From contig NZ_ML123034.1 in NCBI RefSeq assembly GCF_003846185.1, forward strand, positions 2,594,067 to 2,658,066: a stretch of 64,000 nt of DNA, read 5' to 3'. The notes beneath the pieces were generated by a model. The model was not told the DNA's origin, made no database searches, and worked only from the letters and a program-made list of their open reading frames with translations. Of the stretch, positions 18,093 through 28,085 are shown piece after piece. Each line of letters opens with the position of its first letter. The stretch's first letter is position 1. Made by a program: the position numbers and the translations under genes. This DNA comes from Streptomyces sp. ADI96-02. GTDB taxonomy: Bacteria; Actinomycetota; Actinomycetes; Streptomycetales; Streptomycetaceae.

Positions 18093-20069
18093 TCACCGAC
18101 CACGATCACCAACCTCTCCACGCCTGGTGCGGGTTGTGTCCAGCAGGATCCGGCTGATGCCGTCGGTCATGCGGCTGTAGGGGCTGAGGCCGCTCAGCTC
18201 GACAGCGCTGGTAGCCACGCCGCTGAAGGCTCGCCTGATGGCCCAGCCCTCGGTCGGAGGGAGCCCGTAGGTGGCGAAAAGAGCCTGGGTGGTGTCCATG
18301 GCCAGCTGCTCGTCAGCCCGTTCCGCCGGGTGCGGCGTACCGTCGTCGCCATCCACTACGCAGTGCAGCCAGATTCGTTCGATGAGTTCCCTCAACGCAA
18401 GGGAGTGTTGGCGTAATAGCGCGTGGTCCGCCACCGCCGCCGTGAGAACACCGTCGAAGACGTCACCCCACCGCTTCGCGAGGGTGGGCAGAGAGTGGTT
18501 GGGAGCGTTGTCGCAGTCGACCAAGAGCGACGTGATGACGGTTTCGCACCGGTCGCGGTCACACGCGGCCGTGTCGGCGGGAAGGCTGCGCCGTGCCGCG
18601 CGCCGGGCGAGGTGGTTCGCCCACCTCCCGGGCATGCGGTGTGCTGCTTCGACCGGCTTCCAGAGGGGTTCCCAGGCGTCGGAGTGCAGGAGGTTTCCTG
18701 GCCGCAGCGTGGTGGAGGCCACGGCTTCCAGCCTTGCGCCTGGTGGCCGCTGCGCATAGGCCCGCTGGATTGCGCCGCCCGCGGCCGACAGGCATTGCAG
18801 TTGCTTCCGCATCTGGTAGCGAGTGGTCAGCAGGTAGAAGAGGCAGTCGCCCATGGCGATTTCGGCTGCCTCCTCGTGTCCGCTCGCACCGCAATCGCAT
18901 CGGAGAACGTCATCGGTAACTCGTGCGAGGGCGTCCGCGTAGCCGTACACGGCATGTCCTCCCCTGGACGCCAGCGCGAGGAGTACCTCGTTGAAGGACT
19001 CTCCGTTGGCGCAGTCCGGCACGATGTCGACGATCTCGTTGTAGCGGATGGCACAGTCGATGGCGCGCTTGATCGCCCCACAGCGGTCGGCCGCGGTGAA
19101 GGTGCCCAGTTCGTCGGTGACGTGCCGGTATCCAGGTGTGCTCATGGGCAGGCGGTGGTAGGGGACCATGGCGGCGTCCCACCAGCGTGCCCGCATGTAC
19201 TCCTTGGGTGTCACCGGTCCGCCCGCGGCGTCGACGAATCCGTTCGGGTCCGTGATGCGACTGGTCGCTGTGGTCGTGATGTCCCGGGCCCTGAGGACGG
19301 CGTCCACGACCACCGTGTCCCGCAGGGCTTGGGTGACGGATGTCCCTCCGAGGCAAGCAAGTCCCTCACTGGCCGCTGTCGCGTAGGCGGCGTGGCCGCC
19401 GCCTCCGGCGTCGTCCCGAGCGGCGACGTAGTCGACGGCCATCATGAGGCAGGACGTCGAACCGCACAGGTCGAGCATCCGGCCGTCTACGCGGATAAAG
19501 GCGGCGGCAAACCACAGCAGGATGAAGTCGCGCATGGCCATCGGCACGGCGTGGAGGGGACTTTTGGCATGGCGTAGACAGTATTCGCCAAGGATCCTGT
19601 CCACTTCGCCGCCTTTCCTGGGGACTGCTTCTATCAGGGGCGCCAGGCTGTCCTTCCGCGCTGTCCACAGCCCGGCCTGGATCTGTGCGGATGTGACCTG
19701 AGCCGTTGCCAGAAGGGGGCTCTGCATCACGCTCTGGATGACCTCGGGGGCGAAGGCCGCGCTCAAGATGTGACGGGCTGCACGCTCCCCTGCCTCGTAG
19801 CGTGGAATCTCCGCTGACCGGTAGGGCTCGTAGACCGGCTCTTGGACCATGTACATGGGGAGTTCATCGGCGCACCGCATCCGGGGCGCCCCATCTGGCT
19901 CACGGTGCAGGGCCGCTTCCATCCGAGTGAGGCGCTCGGCACATCCACGACCGGCTGTGAGTCCGCAGGCGGCGGCGTCCCACCCATCCGTGATGCGCTC
20001 CCCCTGAGCCCGCAGGTCGCGTACGTGCGCAGGGCCGGGGACCGTCACCGACGGTGATTCCGAAGACAT
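18093..20069 (-). CDS. Large unusual protein, candidate non-canonical class I terpene synthase
   Basis: A 658-residue, mostly helical protein without membrane segments, last in an isoprenoid cluster. I do not recognise it as any standard terpene synthase. Three features recall class I cyclases in the right order: acidic D219-D220 in VDYVAARDDAGG; an N344-to-E361 segment, RYNEIVDIVPDCANGESFNE, resembling the metal-binding NSE motif about 125 residues later; and R417-Y418 in TTRYQMRKQL, where bacterial cyclases keep an Arg-Tyr pair. The protein is about twice the length of typical bacterial cyclases, so an extra domain lies at about 430-658. Codon choice looks less GC-biased than in flanking core genes, fitting transfer. 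GGAAGG precedes ATG 20069. The activity is inferred from these motifs plus context. Confidence 0.5.
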   Translation of the reverse strand: MSSESPSVTVPGPAHVRDLRAQGERITDGWDAAACGLTAGRGCAERLTRMEAALHREPDGAPRMRCADELPMYMVQEPVYEPYRSAEIPRYEAGERAARHILSAAFAPEVIQSVMQSPLLATAQVTSAQIQAGLWTARKDSLAPLIEAVPRKGGEVDRILGEYCLRHAKSPLHAVPMAMRDFILLWFAAAFIRVDGRMLDLCGSTSCLMMAVDYVAARDDAGGGGHAAYATAASEGLACLGGTSVTQALRDTVVVDAVLRARDITTTATSRITDPNGFVDAAGGPVTPKEYMRARWWDAAMVPYHRLPMSTPGYRHVTDELGTFTAADRCGAIKRAIDCAIRYNEIVDIVPDCANGESFNEVLLALASRGGHAVYGYADALARVTDDVLRCDCGASGHEEAAEIAMGDCLFYLLTTRYQMRKQLQCLSAAGGAIQRAYAQRPPGARLEAVASTTLRPGNLLHSDAWEPLWKPVEAAHRMPGRWANHLARRAARRSLPADTAACDRDRCETVITSLLVDCDNAPNHSLPTLAKRWGDVFDGVLTAAVADHALLRQHSLALRELIERIWLHCVVDGDDGTPHPAERADEQLAMDTTQALFATYGLPPTEGWAIRRAFSGVATSAVELSGLSPYSRMTDGISRILLDTTRTRRGEVGDRGR

Positions 20070-20190
20070 GCTGTACTTCCTTCCTCGATGATCGACTGGA
20101 TGATTCGGTGTCAGGGCAGTGAGCCTTGCGTCCTCAGCAGACCCAGTGCCGGATCGGCCTGCTGAAACAGGCCCGCGGCGTCGCGAGTCG

Positions 20191-21216
20191 TTACGACGGA
20201 CTCGCCGTCGGGTCGTCTACCGGCTGCGTGCGCAGGTTGCGGCGGAGTTCCTTGGGCAGCGAGAAGGTGATGGACTCGTCGGCGGTCCTGACCGTCTCCA
20301 CGTCCGTGTAGCCGCGCTCGGCCAGCCACTTGAGGACGCTGTCGACGAGCACGTCGGGGACCGAGGCGCCGGAGGTCAGGCCGACCGTGGTGACGCCCTG
20401 AAGCCAGGCTTCGTCAATCTCGTCGGCGAAGTCCACCAGGTAGGCGGTGTCCGCGCCGGCGCGGAGGGCGGCCTCGACCATGCGCTGGGAGTTCGAGGAG
20501 TTGCGGGAGCCGACCACGATGACCAGCTGGGCGTCTTCGGCGAGCTTCTTGACCGCGATCTGGCGGTTCTGCGTGGCGTAGCAGATGTCGTCGCTGGGCG
20601 GCGAGAGCAGGTTGGGGAACCTGGTCTTCAGCGCGTCGACCGTTTCCATCGTCTCGTCCACGGAGAGGGTGGTCTGGGAGAGCCAGACGACCTTCGACTC
20701 GTCACGGACCTCGACATGGGCAACGTCCACGGGGCCGTCGACCAGCGTGATGCGGTCCGGGGCCTCACCGGTGGTGCCGATGACCTCCTCATGGCCCTCG
20801 TGGCCGATCAGGAGGATGTCGTAGTCCTCGTTCGCGTACCGGATCGCTTCCTTGTGGACCTTGGTCACCAGTGGGCAGGTCGCGTCGATCGTGGCGAGCT
20901 TCCGCTCGGCTGCCTCCGCGTGCACGGCCGGGGCCACGCCGTGCGCCGAGAACACGACAATGGAGCCCTCGGGGACCTCCTCCGTCCGCTCGACGAAGAT
21001 CACGCCCTTGCGTTCCAGGGTCTGCACGACGTACTTGTTGTGGACGATCTCGTGGCGGACATAAATCGGGTCCCCGTACAGCTCCAGGGCCTTCTCGACG
21101 ACGGCCACGGCGCGGTCCACGCCGGCACACCAGCCTCGCGGTGATGCGAGCAGTACCCGCTTCGTGGCCGGGGTGGGGCGGGCCGGGTGGGCCTGGTGCG
21201 GGGTGGCGGTGTTCAT
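20191..21216 (-). CDS. ispH: 4-hydroxy-3-methylbut-2-enyl diphosphate reductase
   Basis: IspH reduces HMBPP to IPP and DMAPP, the last MEP step, with a 4Fe-4S cluster. The 341-residue protein has the three cluster cysteines: C30 in [14 protein letters not shown]114 in [13 protein letters not shown] and C212 in ICYATQNRQ. Other family motifs are [19 protein letters not shown] and [13 protein letters not shown] 21216 has GGAGG 5 bases before it and overlaps the prenyl-synthase stop by 4 bp. As ispE lies elsewhere in the window, this is probably a cluster-bound second copy that raises precursor supply rather than the housekeeping gene. Confidence 0.93.
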   Translation of the reverse strand: MNTATPHQAHPARPTPATKRVLLASPRGWCAGVDRAVAVVEKALELYGDPIYVRHEIVHNKYVVQTLERKGVIFVERTEEVPEGSIVVFSAHGVAPAVHAEAAERKLATIDATCPLVTKVHKEAIRYANEDYDILLIGHEGHEEVIGTTGEAPDRITLVDGPVDVAHVEVRDESKVVWLSQTTLSVDETMETVDALKTRFPNLLSPPSDDICYATQNRQIAVKKLAEDAQLVIVVGSRNSSNSQRMVEAALRAGADTAYLVDFADEIDEAWLQGVTTVGLTSGASVPDVLVDSVLKWLAERGYTDVETVRTADESITFSLPKELRRNLRTQPVDDPTASPS

Positions 21217-22334
21217 GTGGTCCTCCATACGGCCTGGTGGGCCATGTCTTGGAGGCTGGCGCGGATATCGGCGGGGACAGGGGCAGCGGCCAGGGCGGAC
21301 GATGCGCGCGCGTACCGATCGCGGATCATCTCCTCGACCGTGTCCGGGGCCCCGGAGGCGGTGATGATGCTCCGTGCGATGTGTGCTTGATCTTCGGTGA
21401 GGGTGGGGCATCCCACGAGCAGGCGCAGCTGATCGGCCTGCGCGCGGGGGGCGTTGCGCAGGGTGAGTGCGATCAGACAGGTGTGCTTGCCCTCGCGCAG
21501 GTCGTCCAGGGCCGGTTTCCCGGTCTCGACCGGATGGCCGAAGACCCCGAGGAGATCGTCGCGCAGTTGGAAGGCTTCTCCCAACGGAACGGCGAACGAG
21601 CTGAGTTGGGCGAGGAGTGTGTCGGGGGCTCCGGCGAGGGCGGCCCCGATGTGCAGGGGGCGTTCGATGGTGTATTTGGCGGTCTTGTACCGGATGACGC
21701 GCAGGGCGAGGCCGACGTCGGGGGTGGGTTGGCTGGTGGCGGTCAGATCGAGGTACTGGCCGTACAGCACCTCGTTGCGCATGGTGTCGATCAAGGGGAG
21801 TACTCGGGTGCGTTGCCGCGCGTCCAGGGCTGTCTCGGAGGCGTGCAGGAGTTCGTCGGACCAGATGAGGGCGAGGTCGCCCATCAGGATGGCGGCCGCG
21901 GTGCCGATGTCGGTGGCCGCCTGCCGGGTGCGGTCCTTGCTGTGGTGGGCGGCCAGGGCACGGTGCATGGCAGGCCGGCCGCGCCGGGTCGCGGAGTGGT
22001 CCATCACATCGTCATGGATCAGGCAGAAGGCGTGGAACATCTCCAGTGCGGCGCCGACCCGTGCCGCCTGATCCACACCGCCTGCGCCCCCCGCGGCATG
22101 CCACCCCAGCACGCAGAGCAGCGGGCGGATGCGCTTGCCGCCGGCGTTGAGGAAATCTCCGACGTACTCGGCGACTTCCTCAGGGAGGGCGCCGGTCCTG
22201 GCCGCGGTGATCTTGCCTTCGACGAAGTCGTCCAGGATCTGCGAGACGCGTTGGCGCACCTCGCCTCCCTGGAATGCGGCCGAGGCGTGCGCGGAGTACG
22301 CGGGGGCGGTGTGGAAACCGGTGGAATCGGTCAC
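21213..22334 (-). CDS. Polyprenyl diphosphate synthase, probably geranylgeranyl diphosphate synthase
   Basis: A 373-residue trans-prenyltransferase. It has [10 protein letters not shown], the first Asp-rich motif [14 protein letters not shown] (D108-D109, D112), [24 protein letters not shown] and the second motif [12 protein letters not shown] (D259-D260). The first motif is DDxxD without the two-residue insertion of bacterial farnesyl synthases, and the residue five before it is Phe103. Both fit a C20 product, though C15 or C25 cannot be excluded by eye. It overlaps ispG upstream and ispH downstream by 4 bp each, so precursor formation and elongation are made as one unit. Its product is the likely substrate of the large protein at 18.1 kb. 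Confidence 0.9.
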   Translation of the reverse strand: MTDSTGFHTAPAYSAHASAAFQGGEVRQRVSQILDDFVEGKITAARTGALPEEVAEYVGDFLNAGGKRIRPLLCVLGWHAAGGAGGVDQAARVGAALEMFHAFCLIHDDVMDHSATRRGRPAMHRALAAHHSKDRTRQAATDIGTAAAILMGDLALIWSDELLHASETALDARQRTRVLPLIDTMRNEVLYGQYLDLTATSQPTPDVGLALRVIRYKTAKYTIERPLHIGAALAGAPDTLLAQLSSFAVPLGEAFQLRDDLLGVFGHPVETGKPALDDLREGKHTCLIALTLRNAPRAQADQLRLLVGCPTLTEDQAHIARSIITASGAPDTVEEMIRDRYARASSALAAAPVPADIRASLQDMAHQAVWRTT

Positions 22335-23482
22335 GGCTGATCACCTGCTTCGTCATCGCAGCGGGCGGTGAGAGCGAGAGCTTCGTCCATCAATGCCTCG
22401 ACGATCTTCGATTCCGGTACGGTGCGCAGGACCTGGCCCTGTCGGTAGATCTGGCCCTTGCCATTGCCGCAGGAGACGCCGAGGTCGGCTTCGCGGGATT
22501 CGCCGGGTCCGTTGACGACGCAGCCCATGACGGCAATGCGCAAGGGGTGGGGGAAGCCGTCGAAGGCCGCCTCGACTCGGCCGGCGAGTTTGTGGATGTC
22601 GACCTGGAGGCGGCCGCAGCCGGGGCAGGAGACGATTTCGAGTCTGCGGGGGCGCAGGCCGAGAGAGGCGAGGATGTGGCAGCCGGCCTTGACCTGCTGC
22701 ACCGGGTCGTCGGAGAGGGAGACGCGGATGGTGTCTCCGATGCCCTCGCCGAGGAGGATGCCGAAGGCGACGGCGGACTTGATGGCTCCTTGGAAGGCGG
22801 GTCCGGCTTCGGTGACTCCGAGGTGGAGGGGGTAGTCGCATTGTGCGGCGAGCAGCCGGTTCGCGGCGATCATCGTCATGGGGTCGTGGTGCTTGACCGC
22901 GATCTTCAGGTCCCTGAAGCCGTGTTCCTGGAACAGGGAGCACTCCCACAGCGCGGACTCCACGAGGGCTTCGGGGGTGGCGGAGCCGTGTTTGGCGAGG
23001 AGGCGTGGGTCGAGGGAGCCGGCGTTGACACCGATGCGGATGGGCACCGCGGCCGCCGTGGCGGCTTGGGCGATCTCGCCCACCTTGTCGTCGAACTTCT
23101 TGATGTTGCCGGGGTTGACGCGGACGGCGGCGCAGCCGGCATCGATGGCTTGGAAGACGTAGCGGGGCTGGAAGTGGATGTCGGCGATCACCGGGATCGG
23201 GGACTTGGCCACGATGGCGGGCAGGACGTCGGCGTCGTCCTGGGAGGGGACGGCGACGCGGATGATGTCGCAGCCGGCGGCGGTGACTTCGGCGATCTGC
23301 CGCAGCGTGGCGTCGACGTCGGCGGTCGAGGTCGTGGTCATGGTCTGCACGGAGATCGGGGCGCCGCCGCCCACGGGCACCGTGCCGACGTTCAGTTGTC
23401 GGGTCGGGCGGCGGCGCGCCGGAGTCCGCGTGGTCAGGGGCGCGGGGCGCGGGGTGGGCGGGCCGAGGTCGATCGAGGTCAT
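22331..23482 (-). CDS. ispG: 4-hydroxy-3-methylbut-2-enyl diphosphate synthase
   Basis: IspG converts methylerythritol cyclodiphosphate to HMBPP with a 4Fe-4S cluster. The 383-residue protein has the TIM-barrel part ([54 protein letters not shown]). The C-terminal iron-sulphur part has C286 and C289 (SCPGCGR), C321 ([10 protein letters not shown]) and E328. ATG 23482 ([13 protein letters not shown]) overlaps the dxs stop by 4 bp. Length is normal. It is part of the four-gene coupled unit dxs-ispG-prenyl synthase-ispH. Confidence 0.94.
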   Translation of the reverse strand: MTSIDLGPPTPRPAPLTTRTPARRRPTRQLNVGTVPVGGGAPISVQTMTTTSTADVDATLRQIAEVTAAGCDIIRVAVPSQDDADVLPAIVAKSPIPVIADIHFQPRYVFQAIDAGCAAVRVNPGNIKKFDDKVGEIAQAATAAAVPIRIGVNAGSLDPRLLAKHGSATPEALVESALWECSLFQEHGFRDLKIAVKHHDPMTMIAANRLLAAQCDYPLHLGVTEAGPAFQGAIKSAVAFGILLGEGIGDTIRVSLSDDPVQQVKAGCHILASLGLRPRRLEIVSCPGCGRLQVDIHKLAGRVEAAFDGFPHPLRIAVMGCVVNGPGESREADLGVSCGNGKGQIYRQGQVLRTVPESKIVEALMDEALALTARCDDEAGDQP

Positions 23483-25317
23483 CGAGCGCTCCTGGGGGTG
23501 GGTGCCGGCGCGTGCTCTGTCGGGTCTGGGCGCAGGTGGGCCATGGCTGCGGTGAAGAGGCCGGTGCCGTCGAGTCCTGCCTGGGTGAGCAGGTGGGTGC
23601 GAGGCGCGTGGGGGATGAAGGCGGTCGGCAGACCGCAACTGATCACCGGGGCGGCGACGGCCGTATCGGTACACGCCTGGGCCAGGGCGGTGCCGAAGCC
23701 TCCGGTGCGCAGTCCGTCCTCGACCGTGACGGTCACACGGTGGCGGGCGGCCAGGGCGGGCAGGGCGGGGTTGACGGGCAGCACCCAGCCCGGATCGGCG
23801 ACCGTGACCCCGAGCCCCTGTTCTTCGAGCAGCACGGCGGCGTCCAGGGCAGCCGCGGCGAGCGGGCCGGTGGGGACGAGCAGCACATCCAGGGGGCCGC
23901 GGTGGGTGCGGTGCAGGATGTCCAGGCCGTCCATGCGGGTGAGCGCCTCGATGTCGGAGCCCACGGTGGCTTTGGGCAGCCGCAGCACAGTGGGCCCGCC
24001 CTGGACGGTGGTGGCCTCGCGCAGCATTTCACGCAGCCGCGTGGCGTCTCTGGGTGCGGCGATGCGCAGGCCGGGGATCGTGGAGAGGACGGCGAGGTCC
24101 CACATGCCGTGATGACTCGGTCCGTCCGGGCCGGTGATACCGGCCCGGTCCAGAACGAACGTGACTGGCAGCTGGTGTAGGGCCACGTCCATGAGGACCT
24201 GGTCGAAGGCCCGGTTCAGGAAGGTGGCGTAGATCGCGACGACGGGGTGGTAGCCGCCCATGGCCAGCCCGGCCGCACTGGTGACGGCGTGCTGCTCGGC
24301 GATTCCGACGTCGAATACCCGCTCCGGGAAGGTCTGTTGCATGGGGAGCAGGCCAGTCGGGCTCAGCATGGAGGCGGTGATTGCCACCACCTCGGGGTGC
24401 GCAGCGGCGATCCGGCAGAGTTCCTGGCCGAAGACGCTGGTCCACGACGGGGCCTCGGCCGTGCGGGCGGGGATGGGGCGTCCGGTGGCCGGGTCGACAG
24501 TGCCCACCGCGTGCAGGCAGTCCGCCTCGTCCGTCTCGGCGGGCCGGTAGCCCTTGCCCTTGACCGTCATCACATGCACGACCGCCGGCCGGGACAGGGC
24601 GCGGGCCCGTCGTAACACTTGGTCGATCTCCCCGGTGTGGTGTCCGTCGACGGGCCCGAAGTAGGTGAAGCCGAGGTCGGTGAACAGGTTGCGGCACGCT
24701 TCCGCGCCGCCGGATTTCAGCACGTTCAGGTGCTCGGCGAGGGCTCCGGTGGTAGGGGCGTAGGAGCGGCCGTTGTCGTTGAGGACGATGATGACGGGCC
24801 GGTCCTTCGCGGCGCCGAGGTTGTTCAGCGCTTCCCACGCCAGGCCGCCGGTCATCGCGCCGTCGCCGATGACCGCCACCACCGCACGGTCACTCTCACC
24901 GGCGAGCTGGCGGGCCTTGGCCAGACCGTCCGCGTACGACAGCGCGGTGGAAGCGTGCGAGTTCTCCACCAGATCGTGCACCGACTCCGAACGGGAGGGA
25001 TACCCCGTCAGCCCTCCGGCCTGCCGCAGCGAGTCGAACGCCTCACGGCGGCCGGTCAGCAATTTGTGCACATACGCCTGATGACCGATGTCGAACACCA
25101 GCGCATCCCGCGGAGACTCGAATACCCGGTGCAGGGCGAGCGTCAGCTCCACCATCCCCAGATTCGGACCCAGATGCCCGCCCGACGCACACACCTTCTC
25201 GACCAGGAACTCCCTGATCTCCGCCGCCAGCACCGGTAACTGCTCAGCAGCCAGAGCCCGCAGCGCTCCTCCCGCTTCGGCCGTCGTTCCCGACAGAAGA
25301 CTGGTTCGCATCGTCAT
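23479..25317 (-). CDS. dxs: 1-deoxy-D-xylulose-5-phosphate synthase
   Basis: Dxs condenses pyruvate and glyceraldehyde 3-phosphate with thiamine diphosphate, the entry and flux-setting step of the MEP pathway. Motifs include [34 protein letters not shown], the cofactor motif [33 protein letters not shown] and [15 protein letters not shown]. The start is uncertain: ATG 25317 is chosen, but ATG 25332, ATG 25311 and TTG 25338 are possible and none has a clear ribosome site. It is the first gene of the terpenoid operon. Placing an extra dxs first is a known way for clusters to raise isoprenoid flux. Confidence 0.93.
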   Translation of the reverse strand: MTMRTSLLSGTTAEAGGALRALAAEQLPVLAAEIREFLVEKVCASGGHLGPNLGMVELTLALHRVFESPRDALVFDIGHQAYVHKLLTGRREAFDSLRQAGGLTGYPSRSESVHDLVENSHASTALSYADGLAKARQLAGESDRAVVAVIGDGAMTGGLAWEALNNLGAAKDRPVIIVLNDNGRSYAPTTGALAEHLNVLKSGGAEACRNLFTDLGFTYFGPVDGHHTGEIDQVLRRARALSRPAVVHVMTVKGKGYRPAETDEADCLHAVGTVDPATGRPIPARTAEAPSWTSVFGQELCRIAAAHPEVVAITASMLSPTGLLPMQQTFPERVFDVGIAEQHAVTSAAGLAMGGYHPVVAIYATFLNRAFDQVLMDVALHQLPVTFVLDRAGITGPDGPSHHGMWDLAVLSTIPGLRIAAPRDATRLREMLREATTVQGGPTVLRLPKATVGSDIEALTRMDGLDILHRTHRGPLDVLLVPTGPLAAAALDAAVLLEEQGLGVTVADPGWVLPVNPALPALAARHRVTVTVEDGLRTGGFGTALAQACTDTAVAAPVISCGLPTAFIPHAPRTHLLTQAGLDGTGLFTAAMAHLRPDPTEHAPAPTPRSAR

Positions 25318-25529
25318 GGGAGGTGCCCACATCCTCAAGAGGTCAGGGAAGAGACAGCCCGGGAGGCCGGTGATCTTCCGGATTCAGACGGAGTGCGGCT
25401 CTGAAGACCGCCGGACCGTAGCCAGCCGCGGAGACCAGCCACGACACAACGGGCCCACCTCCAGTGAGGCAGACCCGGTGCCGCGACGGGACCCGGGGGA
25501 GAAGACCGATCCGTGCACGCGTTGAACGC

Positions 25530-25547
25530 TTGTGAGGACGTTCACAA
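25530..25547. promoter_or_regulatory. Perfect Crp-type operator upstream of dxs
   Basis: TTGTGA at 25530-25535 and its exact complement TCACAA at 25542-25547 flank a 6-base spacer, giving the classical TGTGA-N6-TCACA half-site pattern of Crp/FNR-family regulators. It lies about 210 bp upstream of the chosen dxs start. Streptomyces Crp is known to bind GTG-N8-CAC sites and to influence antibiotic clusters. Regulation of this island by Crp is inference. Confidence 0.6.
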
Positions 25548-25921
25548 ACGACGGTCGTCATCCGGCTTTACCAAGCGCCCGGAACCACGCCCTGCCCCCG
25601 GCCGCCCCGAGCCACGTCCTTCTGTCTCACGGGTGGGAAACCCGCTGCCGCGGCGCCTCGGCCGCGCCGGCCGACAACGCCCGCCTCAGCCACGTCCTCC
25701 ATCGCGTATGACGCACTCGCTGCCCGAGCCCACCTCGACTGACCGGCGATTGTCGCCGTCCCGCAGACACAAGGCACCCTCCGGGGCCGTTGCGCGGACC
25801 GCCGTCCCATCCGGTACATCTGCCGGAGTCCGTGTCGTTCCCCGGGCGGGGGCGGGGGCGGTTACGGACCTGGCCGGTCCGTTGGACGGGCGGCGGGCTG
25901 ATGGTCTGTGGGGGCGTGTGT

Positions 25922-26062
25922 TCATTCGACCCGGCGACGATCTTGTCCCACCTGGGCGCGGGCGAAGAAGCCGGTGTCGGTCGGTCCGGGCATCAGGGCG
26001 GTCATCGGCCCACCTGGGTCCTCCAGTTCGTTCTGGCGAACGGCGGCGAGCCAGGCCCATGA
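25922..26062 (-). pseudogene. Fragment of a short-chain dehydrogenase
   Basis: The minus-strand frame ends at 25922 and reads SWAWLAAVRQNELED, then PGGPMTALMPGPTDTGFFAR. It matches the segment LRNELKDTGVTVTALMPGPTDTxFFAR found near the C-terminus of one group of SDR oxidoreductases. Only about 46 codons remain, with no cofactor motif or start. It is a relic next to the penicillin-binding protein gene and marks the right side of the terpenoid island. Confidence 0.6.
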
Positions 26063-26290
26063 GATGCCGGCCCAGGCCGAAGTGAGGGAGCCTCACACCG
26101 CAGGCGGGTCCGCGGCTTCACCCTGTCCACTCCTCGCCCTCACGGAAGGAAGCTCGACAGAGAGCGCTTACAAGTGGCGTGTTCCGGTCCTGTAACAAGC
26201 GCCTCAAGTCCCGGCCGCACGCCCTAGTCTTGATGGCAGTGATGCCTTGAACGCGTTCAAGGGACTCTCCTGGGGAGGCGGACAACAGGA

Positions 26291-27907
26291 ATGCGCAGTG
26301 GAGCGAAGGTCGTCGTCATCGGCGGCGTGTTCGTCCTCGTGGCCGGCGGACTCGGATACGGGGCGTACGCCGTGCTTGGGGGCGAGGGCGGGGGGTTCGC
26401 CTCCGCCCCGGTGAAGACGGGGCCGCCCAGTGCCGCCGAGACAGCGGATGCCTCGGCGGCCTTCTTCAAGGCGTGGGCGGCCGGGGACGCGGCCGGTGCG
26501 GCGCGGCTCACCGACAACGAGACCGCAGCCGAACCGGTCCTCACCTCGTACGGCAAGACCGCTCACATCGGCAAGGTGAGGATAACCCCCGGCGCGGCGG
26601 TCGGCGCGAAGGTTCCCTACACCGTCGAGGCCACCGTCTCGTACCGGGGCAAGTCCCAACCCCTCGCGTACGAGTCCGAGTTGAGCATCGTGCGCGGTCG
26701 CACGACCGGCAAGGCCCTCGTCGACTGGGTGCCCGGCGTCGTGCACCCCCGGCTGTCCGAGGGGGCCACGCTGCGCACGGGCGAGGCCGAGTCGCCGCAG
26801 ATCGAGGCCGTCGACCGCGACGGCGTGGTGCTCACCAAGGAGAAGTACCCGTCGCTCGGCCCGATCCTGGACAGCCTGCGCCAGAAGTACGGCGCCACGG
26901 CCGGCGGTACGCCCGGTATCGAGACCTGGGTCGAGCCCGCCGACGAAAAGCGGCCCGGCACCACCCTGTTGACCCTCGCCAAGGGCAAGCCCGGCACGGT
27001 GCAGACGACGCTGGACGCGGGTGCCCAGGCCGCCGCCGAGCGGGCGGTGCGGAAGTACCAGCAGGCGTCGGTCGTCGCGGTGCAGCCCTCCACCGGCGCG
27101 ATCCAGGCGGTCGCCAACAACCCCGCGACCGGCTTCAACGCCGCCATGCAGGGCCAGCAGGCGCCCGGCTCCACGATGAAGATCGTGACCGCCGCGCTGC
27201 TTCTGGAGAAGGGGCTCGTCACGGCGAACGGGGCGGCGGAGTGCCCGAAGGAAGTCGTGTACCAGGGCGCGAAGTTCCACAACCTGGACCGCTTCGACCT
27301 GCCGGACGGCAGCACGTTCACGCAGAGCTTCGCCCGGTCGTGCAACACCGCCTTCATCAAGCTGATAGACGACGTGAAGGACGACTCCGCGCTCGCCAAG
27401 GAGGCCCGGGACGTCTTCGGGCTCGGCCTGGACTGGAAGACCGGCGTCGTCTCCACCGACGGCAGCGTGCCGGAGGAGGCGGGCGGCGTGGCCGCGGCCC
27501 AGTACATCGGTCAGGGCACGGTCCAGATGAACGCCCTCAACATGGCGTCCGTCACCGCGACCGCCCGCACCGGTACGTTCCGTCAGCCCGTGCTCGTCCC
27601 GCAGTCCCTGGACGACCGGAAGCTGGCCGTCACCGAACGCTCGCTGTCGCCGTCGGCCAGACGGCAGCTCACCACGATGATGCGGGCCACGGCCGCCTGG
27701 GGCACGGGTGCCAAGGCGATGGCCTCGGTGGGCGGCGACAAGGGGGCCAAGACCGGTTCGGCGGAGGTCGACGGGCAAGCCACGTCGAACAGTTGGTTCA
27801 CCGGGTTCAGCGACGACCTCGCCGCGGCGGCGGTCGTCCAGACCGGCGGCCACGGCGGCGACGCGGCGGGCCCGATCGTCGCCGAGGTCCTGCGCGCGGG
27901 CAGCTGA
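26291..27907 (+). CDS. Penicillin-binding transpeptidase (class B type)
   Basis: A 538-residue protein with an N-terminal signal anchor (residues 6-29, VVVIGGVFVLVAGGLGYGAY). An NTF2-like MecA-N domain follows (SAAFFKAWAAGDAAGAARLTDN, about 50-150), then a linker and the transpeptidase domain. Active-site motifs are S294-T-M-K297 (PGSTMKIV), S350-C-N352 (ARSCNTAFI) and K487-T-G489 (AKTGSAEV). It crosslinks peptidoglycan outside the membrane. I recall similar genes beside pmt in Streptomyces coelicolor, so the terpenoid island seems to have been inserted between the two genes. No transglycosylase domain is present. Confidence 0.92.
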   Translation: MRSGAKVVVIGGVFVLVAGGLGYGAYAVLGGEGGGFASAPVKTGPPSAAETADASAAFFKAWAAGDAAGAARLTDNETAAEPVLTSYGKTAHIGKVRITPGAAVGAKVPYTVEATVSYRGKSQPLAYESELSIVRGRTTGKALVDWVPGVVHPRLSEGATLRTGEAESPQIEAVDRDGVVLTKEKYPSLGPILDSLRQKYGATAGGTPGIETWVEPADEKRPGTTLLTLAKGKPGTVQTTLDAGAQAAAERAVRKYQQASVVAVQPSTGAIQAVANNPATGFNAAMQGQQAPGSTMKIVTAALLLEKGLVTANGAAECPKEVVYQGAKFHNLDRFDLPDGSTFTQSFARSCNTAFIKLIDDVKDDSALAKEARDVFGLGLDWKTGVVSTDGSVPEEAGGVAAAQYIGQGTVQMNALNMASVTATARTGTFRQPVLVPQSLDDRKLAVTERSLSPSARRQLTTMMRATAAWGTGAKAMASVGGDKGAKTGSAEVDGQATSNSWFTGFSDDLAAAAVVQTGGHGGDAAGPIVAEVLRAGS

Positions 27908-27976
27908 ATCGGGATCGCGCAGGCTCGTGAGGGGGACCCCGGGGTGAGGGAAGCTCCCGGGGCGAGGGCAGAAGCT

Positions 27977-28014
27977 GACCTGGGGCGGGGGCACAAGCAC
28001 CCCCGCCCCAGGTC
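27977..28014. terminator. Strong bidirectional terminator hairpin
   Basis: A perfect 15-bp stem lies at 27977-27991 and 28000-28014 (GACCTGGGGCGGGGG and its complement) with an 8-base loop. It is between the convergent penicillin-binding protein and inhibitor genes. The right arm sequence is partly repeated at 28024-28038, as if the hairpin had been duplicated. Confidence 0.85.
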
Positions 28015-28085
28015 ATCGGCATCCCCGCCCCAGGTCACGCGGGTCAGCCGCCTGCTCTCACGCCCTGGCCCGTGCCCGTCTCCGG

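Larger units (their letters stand above)
25318..26290. other. Long intergenic region between dxs and the penicillin-binding protein
   Basis: This 973-bp gap holds the upstream region of the terpenoid operon. It includes a Crp-type palindrome at 25530-25547, a dehydrogenase relic at 25922-26062, and, in the last 200 bp, the promoter region of the penicillin-binding protein. Between about 25560 and 25920 I see no plausible gene. Confidence 0.6.

Noticed and set aside
18320-18360. DGDD motif near residue 573 of the candidate terpene synthase, like the DxDD of class II cyclases
   Set aside because: Its position near the C-terminus and the lack of surrounding class II features suggest chance.
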